Of a DNA stretch of 37,814 nucleotides, positions 15,342-24,210 are shown one piece after another. This stretch comes from Faecalimonas sp. (GTDB lineage Bacteria; Bacillota; Clostridia; Lachnospirales; Lachnospiraceae). The notes under the pieces are model-generated. The model was not told where the DNA came from, ran no database searches, and saw only the letters and a program-made list of their open reading frames with translations. The stretch is from positions 1-37,814 of the forward strand of contig JARICA010000002.1 of assembly GCA_029264305.1 (NCBI GenBank), read 5' to 3'. The translations under genes and the position numbers were made by a program. Within the stretch, counting starts at the first letter, position 1. Each line of letters opens with the position of its first letter.

Positions 15342-15947
15342 ATGAAGAAAAAAATTATGTATATTATACTTGGTGCAATTATCTATTCATTTGGGATTTA
15401 TAATATACATCAACAGACAAGAGTAACAGAAGGTGGGGTTATTGGTACAATGCTTCTGATTCATCATTGGCTTGGTTTTCAACCATCTATTCTTACTCCA
15501 ATATTAGATATAAGTTGTTATGCGTTTGCCTATAAATATTTGGGAGGAAGATTTTTAAAAATATCTATTGTCTCTACTTTAAGTGTTTCGTTTTTCTTTA
15601 AAATATGGGAACAGTTTCCCCCAATCTTACCAGATTTGTCGGCTTATCCATTCGTATCTGCAGTTCTTGGAGGAATTTTTGTTGGAGTGGGAGTTGGACT
15701 TATTGTAAAGCAGGGAGGCTCAAGTGGCGGAGATGATGCGTTAGCACTTGCTATTTCAAAAGTAACACATTGTCGTTTGTCTAAAGCATATATGTTTACA
15801 GACTTTACTGTATTGATTTTATCCTTGAGTTATATTCCGTTTCGTAGGATTGTGTTTTCAATTATCACGGTAACAATTTCTTCTTATATTATTGATTTCA
15901 TACAACAGCTTGGAAAATGTGAAACTTTAGAATTTGAAGAAGGATAA
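15342..15947 (+). CDS. YitT family membrane protein, short form
   Basis: A 201-residue integral membrane protein with about five to six hydrophobic segments (for example residues 4-22, 50-66, 70-88, 106-124, 148-166 and 170-190). It matches the YitT/DUF161 membrane part, with the family features LGxxGG-like LGGIFVGVGVGLIVKQGGSSGGDD and ALAISKVTHCRLSKAYMFTDFTV. It lacks the soluble DUF2179 tail present in the other YitT protein of this window. Function is unknown in the family; small-molecule transport or membrane homeostasis is guessed. The MerR-type promoter suggests induction by a compound, so an efflux or detoxification role is a reasonable inference. GGAGG lies 7 bases before ATG. No terminator is seen before the tRNA genes. 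Confidence 0.8.
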   Translation: MKKKIMYIILGAIIYSFGIYNIHQQTRVTEGGVIGTMLLIHHWLGFQPSILTPILDISCYAFAYKYLGGRFLKISIVSTLSVSFFFKIWEQFPPILPDLSAYPFVSAVLGGIFVGVGVGLIVKQGGSSGGDDALALAISKVTHCRLSKAYMFTDFTVLILSLSYIPFRRIVFSIITVTISSYIIDFIQQLGKCETLEFEEG

Positions 15948-15970
15948 AAAATAAAAAAATGAAAAAATAG

Positions 15971-15998
15971 TTGCTTTTTTGAAAAAACCTGCTATAAT
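15971..15998 (+). promoter_or_regulatory. Promoter of the tRNA cluster
   Basis: -35 TTGCTT (15971-15976), a 16-base spacer and TATAAT (15993-15998), with a TG one base ahead (TGCTATAAT, an extended -10). It lies 38 bases before the first tRNA. Confidence 0.7.
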
Positions 15999-16035
15999 AA
16001 TTTGTTGTGTGGTGCAATAACTTCACAACAAATAA

Positions 16036-16106
16036 TGCGGAATGGTGTAATGGTAGCACAACAGACTCTGACTCTGTTTGTAGGGGTTCGAATCCCTTTT
16101 CCGTAG
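16036..16106 (+). tRNA. tRNA-Gln (CTG), copy 1
   Basis: A 71-base cloverleaf. Acceptor arms TGCGGAA and TTCCGTA (one G-T pair) with discriminator G, as usual for glutamine. The anticodon stem is ACAGA/TCTGT with loop CTCTGAC, giving anticodon CTG, which reads CAG only. The T arm contains GGTTCGAATCC. No CCA is encoded. Identical to copy 2. Confidence 0.95.
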
Positions 16107-16138
16107 TTTGATAGACAATTGAATATATATTTTTTTAA

Positions 16139-16209
16139 TGCGGAATGGTGTAATGGTAGCACAACAGACTCTGACTCTGTTTGTAGGGGTTCGAATCCCT
16201 TTTCCGTAG
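16139..16209 (+). tRNA. tRNA-Gln (CTG), copy 2
   Basis: Base-for-base identical to the tRNA 103 bases upstream, with a different AT-rich spacer, so it is a tandem gene duplication. Same anticodon CTG, discriminator G, no encoded CCA. Confidence 0.95.
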
Positions 16210-16220
16210 TTTTTTATTCT

Positions 16221-16294
<74 letters not shown>

Positions 16295-16301
16295 CTGGTG
16301 G

Positions 16302-16366
16302 AAATAAGTTTTTGGATAAGATAATATCTAGAGTAGGGGTGTTATTTTATCTGAGAACTTATTTTT
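16302..16366 (+). terminator. Long imperfect hairpin after the tRNAs
   Basis: AAATAAGTT (16302-16310) pairs with AACTTATTT (16356-16364). Further inside, ATAAGATAA-like and TTATTTTAT-like runs also match after an internal loop. A short T run ends it. It may end the tRNA transcript or help its 3' processing; the stronger terminator follows at 16392. Confidence 0.45.
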
Positions 16367-16391
16367 GGTTAAAAGAAAAATGCTACAGATT

Positions 16392-16439
16392 AAAAGTCTA
16401 AAACAACCCCAAAATAAAAGGATTGTTTTAGACTTTTTT
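16392..16439. terminator. Terminator between the tRNAs and the GNAT gene
   Basis: A 14-bp stem (AAAGTCTAAAACAA with TTGTTTTAGACTTT) running into TTTTTT on the plus strand. It overlaps the stop codon of the convergent acetyltransferase gene and has a short TTTT tail on the minus strand too, so it can act in both directions. Confidence 0.85.
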
Positions 16440-16866
16440 AAATGGAAAGTTCCATAAGAATGGTTGGAGATACAGATACTTCTTTATGTGTTTCTTTAAA
16501 TCCTAAATGAAGAAAGCAATTTATTGCATTTTGATTATTTCTACTACAAGTTAAAACAATTTTACTTAAATTTCTCAAATGACAAAGTTCAATGTAATTT
16601 TTTAATAAAGAAGAGAAAACCCCTTTTTTTCTAAAGTCTTCATGAATATGGATAGTATCAATTTGTAAGCGGTTGTCAGAAGTAAATATTTTTGAGAATC
16701 CGGCAAACGTGTAATCATAAGATAATAGAAAATATTCAAAGTCATTTGAAATATCTGTGCAGATTGTTTCTGGAAGAAAAGGAGTTTCTAAAAGTTCTTC
16801 TGATACTGCACATAAAGAATAGACAAGTTCTTCATTTACTACGGGAATAATTCGTAAGTTGTTCAT
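16438..16866 (-). CDS. GNAT family N-acetyltransferase
   Basis: A 142-residue acetyl-CoA-dependent acetyltransferase. The core of the GNAT fold is visible: a beta strand IDTIHIHEDF followed by the acetyl-CoA pyrophosphate loop RKKGVFSSLLKNYIEL (residues about 84-99), then KIVLTCSRNNQNAINCFLHLGFKE, the usual end with the asparagine and the 'FLxxLGF' helix. The first third is variable, as normal for substrate choice. GGAG lies 8 bases before ATG. It is transcribed alone from the promoter at 16930-16958. The substrate (protein N-terminus, amine, antibiotic or polyamine) cannot be predicted. Confidence 0.85.
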   Translation of the reverse strand: MNNLRIIPVVNEELVYSLCAVSEELLETPFLPETICTDISNDFEYFLLSYDYTFAGFSKIFTSDNRLQIDTIHIHEDFRKKGVFSSLLKNYIELCHLRNLSKIVLTCSRNNQNAINCFLHLGFKETHKEVSVSPTILMELSI

Positions 16867-16901
16867 TGGTATGTCTCCTTTATAAATTATAGAAAATTTT
16901 C

Positions 16902-16931
16902 TTGTTATGCCTGTTAAGACAATGGTATTAT
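16902..16931 (+). promoter_or_regulatory. Possible promoter of the ABC transporter operon
   Basis: -35 TTGTTA (16902-16907), an 18-base spacer and -10 TATTAT (16926-16931). A second TATAAT at 16932-16937 lacks a partner. It shares AT-rich bases with the divergent GNAT promoter. Confidence 0.4.
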
Positions 16932-16958
16932 TATAATAGGATAGTAAAAAAGAAACAA
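16930..16958 (-). promoter_or_regulatory. Promoter of the GNAT gene
   Basis: On the minus strand, -35 TTGTTT (16958-16953), a 17-base spacer and -10 TATAAT (16935-16930). The two divergent promoters overlap at their -10 regions, so they probably compete. Confidence 0.5.
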
Positions 16959-16987
16959 GAGTTTTCGATAAAAAAGGAGGCTTGGCA

Positions 16988-17692
16988 ATGAGTGCGTTTG
17001 TGGAATTGAAAGGTGTGAAAAAGATATATAAAATGGGAGAAGTGGAAATCCATGCTGTGGCAGGAATCGACTTTGAAATTAAGAGAGGTGAATTTGCAGT
17101 TATTGTTGGAGCAAGTGGAGCAGGGAAGACAACGGTTTTAAATATTCTTGGAGGAATGGATATAGCAACTAGTGGAATTGTTTCTGTTGATGGAAACGAT
17201 ATAGCTCAATATAGTGAGAAGAAACTGACGGCGTATAGAAGGAATGATATCGGATTTGTTTTTCAATTTTATAATTTGGTTCCCAATTTGACTGCATTGG
17301 AAAATGTGGAATTAGCAGCACAAATTTGTAAAGAGCCTCTTGATGCGGAACAAGTGTTGAAAGAAGTAGGATTAGGAGAAAGACTTAATAATTTTCCGGC
17401 ACAATTATCAGGAGGAGAACAGCAAAGAGTGTCTATTGCAAGAGCGTTAGCAAAAAATCCCAAATTATTATTATGCGATGAACCGACGGGTGCGTTGGAT
17501 TATATGACGGGGAAATCCATATTAACCTTATTGCAGGATACGTGTAGAAAAAAAGGGATGACAGTTATTTTGATTACGCATAATTCAGCAATAGCACCAA
17601 TGGCAGATAGAGTGATCCATATTAAAAGTGGAAAAGTTTCTAGTATAGAGGAAAATAAAAATCCGATTTCGATAGAAGAGATTGAGTGGTAG
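16988..17692 (+). CDS. ABC transporter ATP-binding protein, MacB/LolD type
   Basis: A 234-residue ATPase that powers the FtsX-like permease encoded next. Walker A is GASGAGKTT (41-49), Q-loop Q93, signature LSGGEQQR (140-147), Walker B LLLCDEP (160-166, catalytic E165), H-loop H198. GGMDIATSG and [21 protein letters not shown] are typical of the MacB/LolD/FtsE subgroup, whose members act on the envelope or export peptides and lipids and do not import nutrients. The frame is open from TTG at 16982, but the AAGGAGG site is one base from that TTG and 7 from ATG at 16988, so ATG is chosen. The permease follows after 6 bases. Confidence 0.93.
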   Translation: MSAFVELKGVKKIYKMGEVEIHAVAGIDFEIKRGEFAVIVGASGAGKTTVLNILGGMDIATSGIVSVDGNDIAQYSEKKLTAYRRNDIGFVFQFYNLVPNLTALENVELAAQICKEPLDAEQVLKEVGLGERLNNFPAQLSGGEQQRVSIARALAKNPKLLLCDEPTGALDYMTGKSILTLLQDTCRKKGMTVILITHNSAIAPMADRVIHIKSGKVSSIEENKNPISIEEIEW

Positions 17693-17698
17693 ATATAG

Positions 17699-20600
17699 AT
17701 GAAGAAAAAAGCGTTAAGAAAAGATTTTTATATGGAAATAAAACGAAGTTTAGGTCGTTTTTTATCAATTTTTTTTATTGTAGTTTTAGGCGTTTCTTTC
17801 TTTTCGGGGATACGAGCGGCAGAGCCTGATATGAGGCTTTCTGCAGATGAATATTTTGATACCCATCATTTGGCAGATATAAAAGTAATAAGCACTTTAG
17901 GATTAACAAAAAAAGATATAGAAGCTATTCGAAAAGTGGATGGAGTGAAGAATGTAGAGTATGGATATAGTACAGATGCAATTTGTCGTTTGAAAGATAG
18001 TGAAAAAGTTGTACATATTATGTCTAATTTGTCTACATTGAATCAAGTGGATGTGTTAGAAGGAAGAATGCCCCAAAAAGAAAATGAATGTTTTATGGAT
18101 ATAGATTTTATGAAAAAATCTGGGTATAAGATAGGGGATAGCATAAAGTTAGAGTCGGGAACGGGAAAAGACTTAAATGAGACACTGAAAAATTCGAATT
18201 ATAAGATAGTTGGAACTGGAAGTAGCCCATGTTACATCTCTTTTGAAAGAGGAAGTAGTATGATTGGAACAGGGGAAGTTAGTGGGTTTATAGTAGTATT
18301 ACCACAAACATTTTCTACAAAAGTATATACGGAATGTTTAATTGAAGTGGATGGGGCGAGAGAAGAAATTGCTTTTACGAAGGAGTATGATTCGAAAGTA
18401 AAGAAAGTGAAGAAAAAGGTGGAGGAAATAGAAACTCTGCAGTGTCAACAAAGAAAAAAAGAGATTATAACGGAAGCACAAGATAAAGTTTCAAAAGCGG
18501 AAAAGGAATTGCAAAAAGAAAAAGAAACAGCAATAGAAAAACTAAATGCAGTGCAAAAAAAGATTTCTGATGGAGAAAGACAGTTAATAAATGGGAAAAA
18601 ACAACTTAGAGAAGGAAAGGAGAATATTGCTGCGGCAAAAAAAACAATTTCGAAGAAGGAAACGGAATTTTTAGGAGCAAAGAAACAATATAAAACAGGA
18701 ATGAATCAGTTGCAGCAAGGGAAAAAAACTTTAGAAGAAAAGGAAAAAGAATTTCAAAAGCAATATAACGAAGCTTGTCAAGGAACAAAAACATTACAAG
18801 GAACTATACAAACATTAGAAAAGAGTTTAGTATCCCAAAAGAATCAATATATATCTACGCAAAAAGAGATAGCAGGTCTAAATCCATCTATTCCTGAAGA
18901 AAAAGAACAAATAGAGGCACTAGAAAAACAGTTAGAAATATTTGAAAGTGCCATAAAGAAAATGGAGATACAGTTAAACTCTTTGAAACAACAATTAAAG
19001 GAGATAGAAACAAAACTTTCTTTAGGACGAAATTCTATTAACCAAGCTAAAAAAGAAATTATGCGCAATGAAGAAAGGTTAAAAGAAATTGGTACTCAAA
19101 TTACCTTTGGAGAGAAACAACTTCAGCATGGCAAAACAGAATTGTTCGCAAAAGAAAAAGAACTAAAACAAGCTGAAGAAATTTTTGCAAAAAATGAGAA
19201 AGAGTTAGACAAGGGGAAGAAAGAATATCTTTTAGCAAAAAAGAAAATGGAGACAGAAATTTCTAATGGAGAGAAGAAAATTCAAGATGCGAAAAAAGAA
19301 ATAAAAGATATTGAAAATCCGAAATGGTATGTAAATGATCGAGATGTATTTCCTGAGTACAGAGGGTATGGAGAAAATGCGGAAAGAATTAAAGCAATAG
19401 GTAGAGTATTCCCACTTATTTTTTTCCTTGTGGCAACCTTAATTAGTTTGACTACGATGACACGTATGGTAGAAGAACAAAGAACACAGATTGGAACAAT
19501 GAAAGCTTTAGGATACAATCGTCTTGCGATTGCAAAAAAATATATAAATTATGCACTTTTTGCCACAGCAGGTGGAAGTGTTATTGGAGTTTTGATAGGG
19601 GAAAAACTATATCCATATGTAATTGTGTTTTCTTACCAGATTATGTATACACATATGCCAAATATAGTTATTCCGTATAATATAAAATATGCGGTTATAG
19701 CAACGGTAGCAGCAGTTACTTGCACAATGTTTGCAACAATCGTTTCTTGCTATAAAGAATTGGCTGAACAACCGGCTGTACTTATGCGCCCGCCATCGCC
19801 AAAACAAGGAAAAAGAGTATTTTTAGAGAGGATTCCATTTATATGGAAAAAATTTAGTTTTATATGGAAATCAACAATTCGGAATTTAGTTCGTTATAAA
19901 AAGCGATTTTTTATGACTGTATTTGGAATTGGTGGTTGTATGGCACTTATTTTGGTTGGCTATGGTTTAAAAGATTCTATTTTTAGTGTGAGTGTTCGCC
20001 AATACGATGAAATACAGCAGTATCATTTACAAGCGCTGCTGAACGAAGATGCGTCAGAAAAGGAAAAGCAAGCATTAGAAAGATATAAGAAGAATCAAAA
20101 TGAAATTAAAGATTCGTTACAAATTCATATAAAAAATGTTCGCATTGGAAAAGAAAATATAGAAAAAGAAGTATATTTATATATCCCAGAGGATCAAAAG
20201 AAATTTGCTGATTTTGTTCAGTTGAAAGATAGAAAGACAGATAAACAGTATGCGCTTACCGAAGACGGGGCGGTTTTAACTGAAAAAATGGCGAGAATAC
20301 TAAATGTGGATGTGGGAGATCGCATTTTTATAAAAGGTGAATCAGGAGAGAAAAAAGAGGTTATCATTAAAGCGATTTGTGAAAACTATATGGGGCATTA
20401 TTTATATTTGACAAAAGGAATGTATGAAAAGTTGTATAATGAAAAGCCTTCTTTTAATAGTGAACTCTATAAGTTGAAAACCGTGGATAAAAAGACAACG
20501 TTACAAATCGGAGAAGATATGTTAGGAACGAAAGCAGTAATAAATATGCAATATACAGATAGCCTTCGTACACGTATTGAGGATATGCTGAAGACGTTAA

Positions 20601-20998
20601 ATAGTGTTATTGTTGTTTTGATTGTGGCAGCAGGAATGCTTGCGTTTGTTGTCTTGTATAATTTGAATAATATCAATATTACAGAAAGAAAGAGAGAACT
20701 TGCAACGATTAAAGTTTTAGGTTTTTATGATGGAGAAGTTGCAGCATATGTATATAGAGAAAATATTTTGTTGACTTTAATTGGGGCTTTTGCAGGCTGT
20801 GGTATGGGATATTTACTTCATCGATTTGTTATAGTTACAGTAGAAATTGATGATGTAATGTTTGGAAGAGATATTCATTTCGTAAGTTATATGATTGCAC
20901 TTATTTTTACATTTGGTTTTTCGATTTTTGTGAACTGGATTATGTATTATAAATTGAAAAAAATTAGTATGGTTGAATCTTTAAAAAGTGTAGAATAG
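17699..20998 (+). CDS. FtsX-like ABC permease with long extracellular coiled coil
   Basis: A 1099-residue membrane protein, the partner of the ATPase before it. It has one membrane helix near residues 19-38 and then an outside domain (about 60-225, MacB-periplasmic-like, with cysteines in AICRLKD and SSPCYIS). A coiled coil of about 310 residues (about 230-540; KAEKELQKEKETAIEKL, GEKQLQHGKTELF) made of Lys/Glu/Gln-rich heptads follows. The first FtsX domain has helices near 571-592, 615-650 and 662-685 (RMVEEQRTQIGTMKALGYN). A helix near 735-760 and a second outer domain follow, then the second FtsX domain (helices about 967-990, 1020-1045 and 1060-1085; RELATIKVLGF). No good ribosome site precedes ATG, so translation is coupled to the ATPase gene. 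Substrate unknown; mechanical action on wall or surface proteins, as with FtsEX, is possible. Confidence 0.88.
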   Translation: MKKKALRKDFYMEIKRSLGRFLSIFFIVVLGVSFFSGIRAAEPDMRLSADEYFDTHHLADIKVISTLGLTKKDIEAIRKVDGVKNVEYGYSTDAICRLKDSEKVVHIMSNLSTLNQVDVLEGRMPQKENECFMDIDFMKKSGYKIGDSIKLESGTGKDLNETLKNSNYKIVGTGSSPCYISFERGSSMIGTGEVSGFIVVLPQTFSTKVYTECLIEVDGAREEIAFTKEYDSKVKKVKKKVEEIETLQCQQRKKEIITEAQDKVSKAEKELQKEKETAIEKLNAVQKKISDGERQLINGKKQLREGKENIAAAKKTISKKETEFLGAKKQYKTGMNQLQQGKKTLEEKEKEFQKQYNEACQGTKTLQGTIQTLEKSLVSQKNQYISTQKEIAGLNPSIPEEKEQIEALEKQLEIFESAIKKMEIQLNSLKQQLKEIETKLSLGRNSINQAKKEIMRNEERLKEIGTQITFGEKQLQHGKTELFAKEKELKQAEEIFAKNEKELDKGKKEYLLAKKKMETEISNGEKKIQDAKKEIKDIENPKWYVNDRDVFPEYRGYGENAERIKAIGRVFPLIFFLVATLISLTTMTRMVEEQRTQIGTMKALGYNRLAIAKKYINYALFATAGGSVIGVLIGEKLYPYVIVFSYQIMYTHMPNIVIPYNIKYAVIATVAAVTCTMFATIVSCYKELAEQPAVLMRPPSPKQGKRVFLERIPFIWKKFSFIWKSTIRNLVRYKKRFFMTVFGIGGCMALILVGYGLKDSIFSVSVRQYDEIQQYHLQALLNEDASEKEKQALERYKKNQNEIKDSLQIHIKNVRIGKENIEKEVYLYIPEDQKKFADFVQLKDRKTDKQYALTEDGAVLTEKMARILNVDVGDRIFIKGESGEKKEVIIKAICENYMGHYLYLTKGMYEKLYNEKPSFNSELYKLKTVDKKTTLQIGEDMLGTKAVINMQYTDSLRTRIEDMLKTLNSVIVVLIVAAGMLAFVVLYNLNNINITERKRELATIKVLGFYDGEVAAYVYRENILLTLIGAFAGCGMGYLLHRFVIVTVEIDDVMFGRDIHFVSYMIALIFTFGFSIFVNWIMYYKLKKISMVESLKSVE

Positions 20999-21003
20999 TA
21001 TAA

Positions 21004-21031
21004 TTTACAAAAAATTTATATTCTTTATAAT
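21004..21031 (+). promoter_or_regulatory. htpG promoter P1
   Basis: -35 TTTACA (21004-21009), a 16-base spacer and -10 TATAAT (21026-21031). Transcription would begin about 21038, inside the CIRCE element, the usual arrangement for HrcA repression. Confidence 0.65.
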
Positions 21032-21035
21032 TTTA

Positions 21036-21062
21036 TTAGCACTCATTTATGATGAGTGCTAA
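21036..21062. promoter_or_regulatory. CIRCE element (HrcA operator)
   Basis: TTAGCACTC-N9-GAGTGCTAA is an exact match to the CIRCE consensus. It is the heat-shock repressor HrcA site normally found at groESL and hrcA-dnaK, and here it controls htpG. Confidence 0.95.
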
Positions 21063-21069
21063 TTTTCTA

Positions 21070-21098
21070 TTGACATTTAAAAATAAGGGTATTAATAT
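21070..21098 (+). promoter_or_regulatory. Possible htpG promoter P2 downstream of CIRCE
   Basis: TTGACA (21070-21075, full match), a 17-base spacer and TAATAT (21093-21098). Being downstream of the CIRCE site, it could give HrcA-insensitive basal expression; the weaker -10 leaves doubt. Confidence 0.45.
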
Positions 21099-21135
21099 AT
21101 TCATTAAGTAATAAAAGAAAAAGGAGTTGTTATAA

Positions 21136-23169
21136 ATGGGAGCAAAACACGGAAGTCTTTCAATTAATAGTGAAAATATTTTTCCGATTATAAAAAAATG
21201 GATGTATTCAGATCACGATATTTTTGTACGTGAATTAATTTCTAATGGTTGTGATGCGATTACGAAATTAAAAAAATTAGATGTGATGGGTGAATATAGT
21301 ATTCCAGAAGATTATAAAGCAAAAATAGAAGTGATTGTAAATCCTGAAGAAAAAACATTGAAATTTATTGATACTGGTATCGGTATGACTGCAGATGAGG
21401 TAGAAGAATACATTACGCAGATTGCTTTTTCAGGTGCAACAGAATTTCTTGAAAAATATAAAGATAAAACAACCGAAGATGATATGATAGGACATTTTGG
21501 TTTAGGTTTTTATTCTGCATTTATGGTTGCTGATGAAGTACAGATTGATACACTTTCTTACAAAGAAGGAGCTTCACCTGTTCATTGGACTTGTGACGGT
21601 GGCACAGAATATGATCTGGAAGAAGGAACAAAGGATACAGTCGGAACAGAAATCACTCTTTTCTTAAATGAAGATAGTCTTGCATTTTCTAATGAATATC
21701 GAGTAAGAGAAGTAATTGAAAAATATTGTTCATTTATGCCAGTTGAAATTTTCTTATCTAAAGAAAATGCAGAACAAGAATACGAAACAATCCTAGAAGA
21801 TGAACTTCGTGAGGATGATATAGTTGTTGAACATATTCATGAAGAAGCTAAAATGGAAGAAAAAGAAAATGAAAATGGCGAAAAAGAAATGGTAGAAGTA
21901 TCGCCAGCAGTTGATAAAGTGAAAATTAATAAGCGACCAGTTTCTTTAAGTGATACAACACCTCTTTGGAGCAAACATCCTAATGAATGTACAAAAGAAG
22001 AATATATTGATTTTTATAGAAAAGTATTTATGGATTATAAAGAGCCATTATTTTGGATTCATTTAAATATGGACTATCCATTCAATTTGAAAGGAATTTT
22101 ATATTTCCCTAAAATTAATACAGAATATGAATCTATAGAAGGAACAATTAAACTTTATAATAATCAAGTATTTATTGCGGATAATATTAAAGAAGTTATT
22201 CCTGAGTTCCTTATGTTATTGAAAGGTGTAATTGATTGTCCGGACTTGCCATTAAATGTATCAAGAAGTGCATTGCAAAATGATGGATTTGTAAATAAAA
22301 TTGCAGATTATATTTCTAAAAAAGTAGCTGATAAATTATCTGGCATGTGTAAAACAGATCGAGAATCATATGAAAAATATTGGGATGATATTAGCCCATT
22401 TATTAAATTTGGCTGTTTAAAAGATGAAAAATTCTGTGATAAAATGAGCGATTACATCTTATTTAAAAACTTAGAACATACATATATGACATTAAAAGAT
22501 CTTGTTCCAGAAGAAGAAAAAACAGAAGAAAATACAGAAGAAAAAGCTGAGGAAAAAGAGAAGACAACAATTTATTATGTAACAGATGAGCAACAGCAAA
22601 GTCAGTATATCAATATGTTCAAAAAAGAAGGTATGGATGCTGTGCTTCTTACTCATAACATTGATTCTGCATTTATTTCTCAATTGGAACAAAGAAATCA
22701 AAACGTGAAATTCCAAAGAATTGATGCAGATTTAACAGAAAGTTTAAAAGAAGATGTTTCTGAAGAAGATGCAAAAGTATTGGAAGAGAAGAAAACAACA
22801 TTAACAGAAGTGTTTAGAAAAGCATTATCAAATGATAAGTTGGAAGTAAAAGTAGAAAAATTAAAACATGAAAATGTGGCATCTATGGTTACGTTGTCAG
22901 AAGAATCTAGACGTATGCAGGAAATGATGAAGATGTATAATATGTATGGGATGGATCCATCTATGTTTGGGACAGATGTAACACTTGTGTTGAATGCAAA
23001 TCATCCATTGGTTCAATATGTATTGGAAAACAAAGAAGGAGAGCATACACAAATGTTCTGTCAGCAATTATATGATTTAGCTATGTTGAGTAATAAACCG
23101 TTAAATCCAGAAGAAATGACGGCTTTTATTAACAGAAGTAATGAAATCATGATGTTATTAGCAAAATAA
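21136..23169 (+). CDS. htpG: Molecular chaperone HtpG (Hsp90)
   Basis: A cytoplasmic ATP-dependent dimeric chaperone of 677 residues. The N-terminal GHKL ATPase has the E/N motif FVRELISNGCDAITK, DTGIGMT and GHFGLGFYSAFMVADEV. The middle domain has the catalytic arginine in LNVSRSALQ, and the C-terminal dimer domain ends normally. It is somewhat longer than E. coli HtpG: an acidic/charged linker near 220-250 and a Glu/Lys-rich insert near 455-475 (EEKTEENTEEKAEEKEKTT) account for that. AAGGAG is 9 bases before ATG. A CIRCE element upstream puts it under HrcA, unlike B. subtilis htpG, which is not in the HrcA regulon. Single gene with its own terminator. Confidence 0.97.
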   Translation: MGAKHGSLSINSENIFPIIKKWMYSDHDIFVRELISNGCDAITKLKKLDVMGEYSIPEDYKAKIEVIVNPEEKTLKFIDTGIGMTADEVEEYITQIAFSGATEFLEKYKDKTTEDDMIGHFGLGFYSAFMVADEVQIDTLSYKEGASPVHWTCDGGTEYDLEEGTKDTVGTEITLFLNEDSLAFSNEYRVREVIEKYCSFMPVEIFLSKENAEQEYETILEDELREDDIVVEHIHEEAKMEEKENENGEKEMVEVSPAVDKVKINKRPVSLSDTTPLWSKHPNECTKEEYIDFYRKVFMDYKEPLFWIHLNMDYPFNLKGILYFPKINTEYESIEGTIKLYNNQVFIADNIKEVIPEFLMLLKGVIDCPDLPLNVSRSALQNDGFVNKIADYISKKVADKLSGMCKTDRESYEKYWDDISPFIKFGCLKDEKFCDKMSDYILFKNLEHTYMTLKDLVPEEEKTEENTEEKAEEKEKTTIYYVTDEQQQSQYINMFKKEGMDAVLLTHNIDSAFISQLEQRNQNVKFQRIDADLTESLKEDVSEEDAKVLEEKKTTLTEVFRKALSNDKLEVKVEKLKHENVASMVTLSEESRRMQEMMKMYNMYGMDPSMFGTDVTLVLNANHPLVQYVLENKEGEHTQMFCQQLYDLAMLSNKPLNPEEMTAFINRSNEIMMLLAK

Positions 23170-23191
23170 TAGAATATAAATTTAAACTTAT

Positions 23192-23237
23192 AGACGTTGA
23201 AATGATTTGTATGAATTGTTTCAACGTCTTTGTTTTT
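23192..23237 (+). terminator. Terminator after htpG
   Basis: An 11-bp stem (AGACGTTGAAA, 23192-23202, with TTTCAACGTCT, 23219-23229) followed by TTGTTTTTC. Confidence 0.85.
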
Positions 23238-23277
23238 CTGAATAATTTTCAGAAAAAAGAAAAATAAAAAAATTGAA

Positions 23278-23306
23278 TTGACATTAATTGTCGAAAAAAG
23301 TATAAT
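23278..23306 (+). promoter_or_regulatory. Full-consensus promoter of the zinc-ribbon/YARHG cluster
   Basis: TTGACA (23278-23283), exactly 17 bases, TATAAT (23301-23306): a 12/12 match at optimal spacing. It is the best promoter in the window outside the last one and implies strong constitutive expression unless repressed. Confidence 0.9.
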
Positions 23307-23338
23307 TGAGAAAAATATACTTATGAGGAGGAAGAAGT

Positions 23339-24169
23339 ATGGCTAAATTTTGTACAAAATGTGGAAAAAGACTAGAAGAAGGAGAAGTTTGCACTTGTAC
23401 ACAACAGGTGGAATGTAATGCTGAATCACAGGTAGAAAATAATGCCGAATCACAGGCGGAAAGTTGGAATGGGGGCCAACCGACAATTAATCAAACGGGG
23501 GAAAAAACGAAGGAAGCAGAGTGGATTAGTGCAAAAAGCACTATTGTTGTGAATGAAACGAAAAATATATTTTCTAAAATCATTCCTTTGTTAAAAAATC
23601 CAGTTGTAGAAACAAAAAATATTGCGAATGGAAAATCAAGTATACCTGGACTTGAGTTTATAGGCTTGAAGGCATTGGTAGCACTTATTTTTACTATTAT
23701 CATGCTTGTGAAAATGGACTCAGCATTGGGTGGGTATATTGATATACCAAAAGCAACAGTGATTATTATGGTGCTTTTGTTAACACTTGGAGCAGATTGT
23801 TTAGAGGCTCTTCTTTTGAAGGTTTTTTCAGGTGTGTTAAATGGTGTGACAGATCAAAGTGCAATGTATACAGTTGTAGGAACAAGAGCATTATTTGAAA
23901 CATTAATCTTTCTTGTGTCAGGTGTTTTGTGCTTTGTATCATTTAATTTTGGATGTATTATATATGCACTTGGCAAAATAATTTTACCAGTTGTTGAATT
24001 TGCTGGTTATCGTGTGCTTGTACAAGCAGATGAAGATCGTAAAATCTATGCATATTTTATTGCAAAAGTAGTGATGGCGATTATTATTTATATTGTGGTA
24101 TACCTTTTTGGAAAAGAAATGTTAACAAGTGTTATGGGAACATTATTAGGTGGTTTATTAAAATTTTAG
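23339..24169 (+). CDS. Zinc-ribbon membrane protein, unknown function
   Basis: A 276-residue protein. The N-terminus MAKFCTKCGKRLEEGEVCTC is a compact zinc ribbon (two CxxC/CxC knuckles), followed by a low-complexity linker with a short repeat (CNAESQVENNAESQAESW). From about residue 100 it is hydrophobic, with four or five membrane helices (about 108-128, 138-160, 180-205, 207-225 and 243-262). The C-terminal half resembles Yip1-like or DUF-type membrane domains in overall pattern only; I do not recognise a named family. GAGGAGG is 8 bases before ATG and the promoter is the consensus one at 23278. It leads a three-gene run with the YARHG and second zinc-ribbon genes, so the products probably act together at the membrane. 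Confidence 0.8.
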   Translation: MAKFCTKCGKRLEEGEVCTCTQQVECNAESQVENNAESQAESWNGGQPTINQTGEKTKEAEWISAKSTIVVNETKNIFSKIIPLLKNPVVETKNIANGKSSIPGLEFIGLKALVALIFTIIMLVKMDSALGGYIDIPKATVIIMVLLLTLGADCLEALLLKVFSGVLNGVTDQSAMYTVVGTRALFETLIFLVSGVLCFVSFNFGCIIYALGKIILPVVEFAGYRVLVQADEDRKIYAYFIAKVVMAIIIYIVVYLFGKEMLTSVMGTLLGGLLKF

Positions 24170-24210
24170 GACATATTTATTGAGAATTTAATTGAAATAG
24201 GAGATAGTAG

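Noticed and set aside
18390-19320. Repetitive Lys/Glu region as a DNA repeat or insertion
   Set aside because: The repeats are heptad-level protein pattern in one open frame, not tandem DNA copies.
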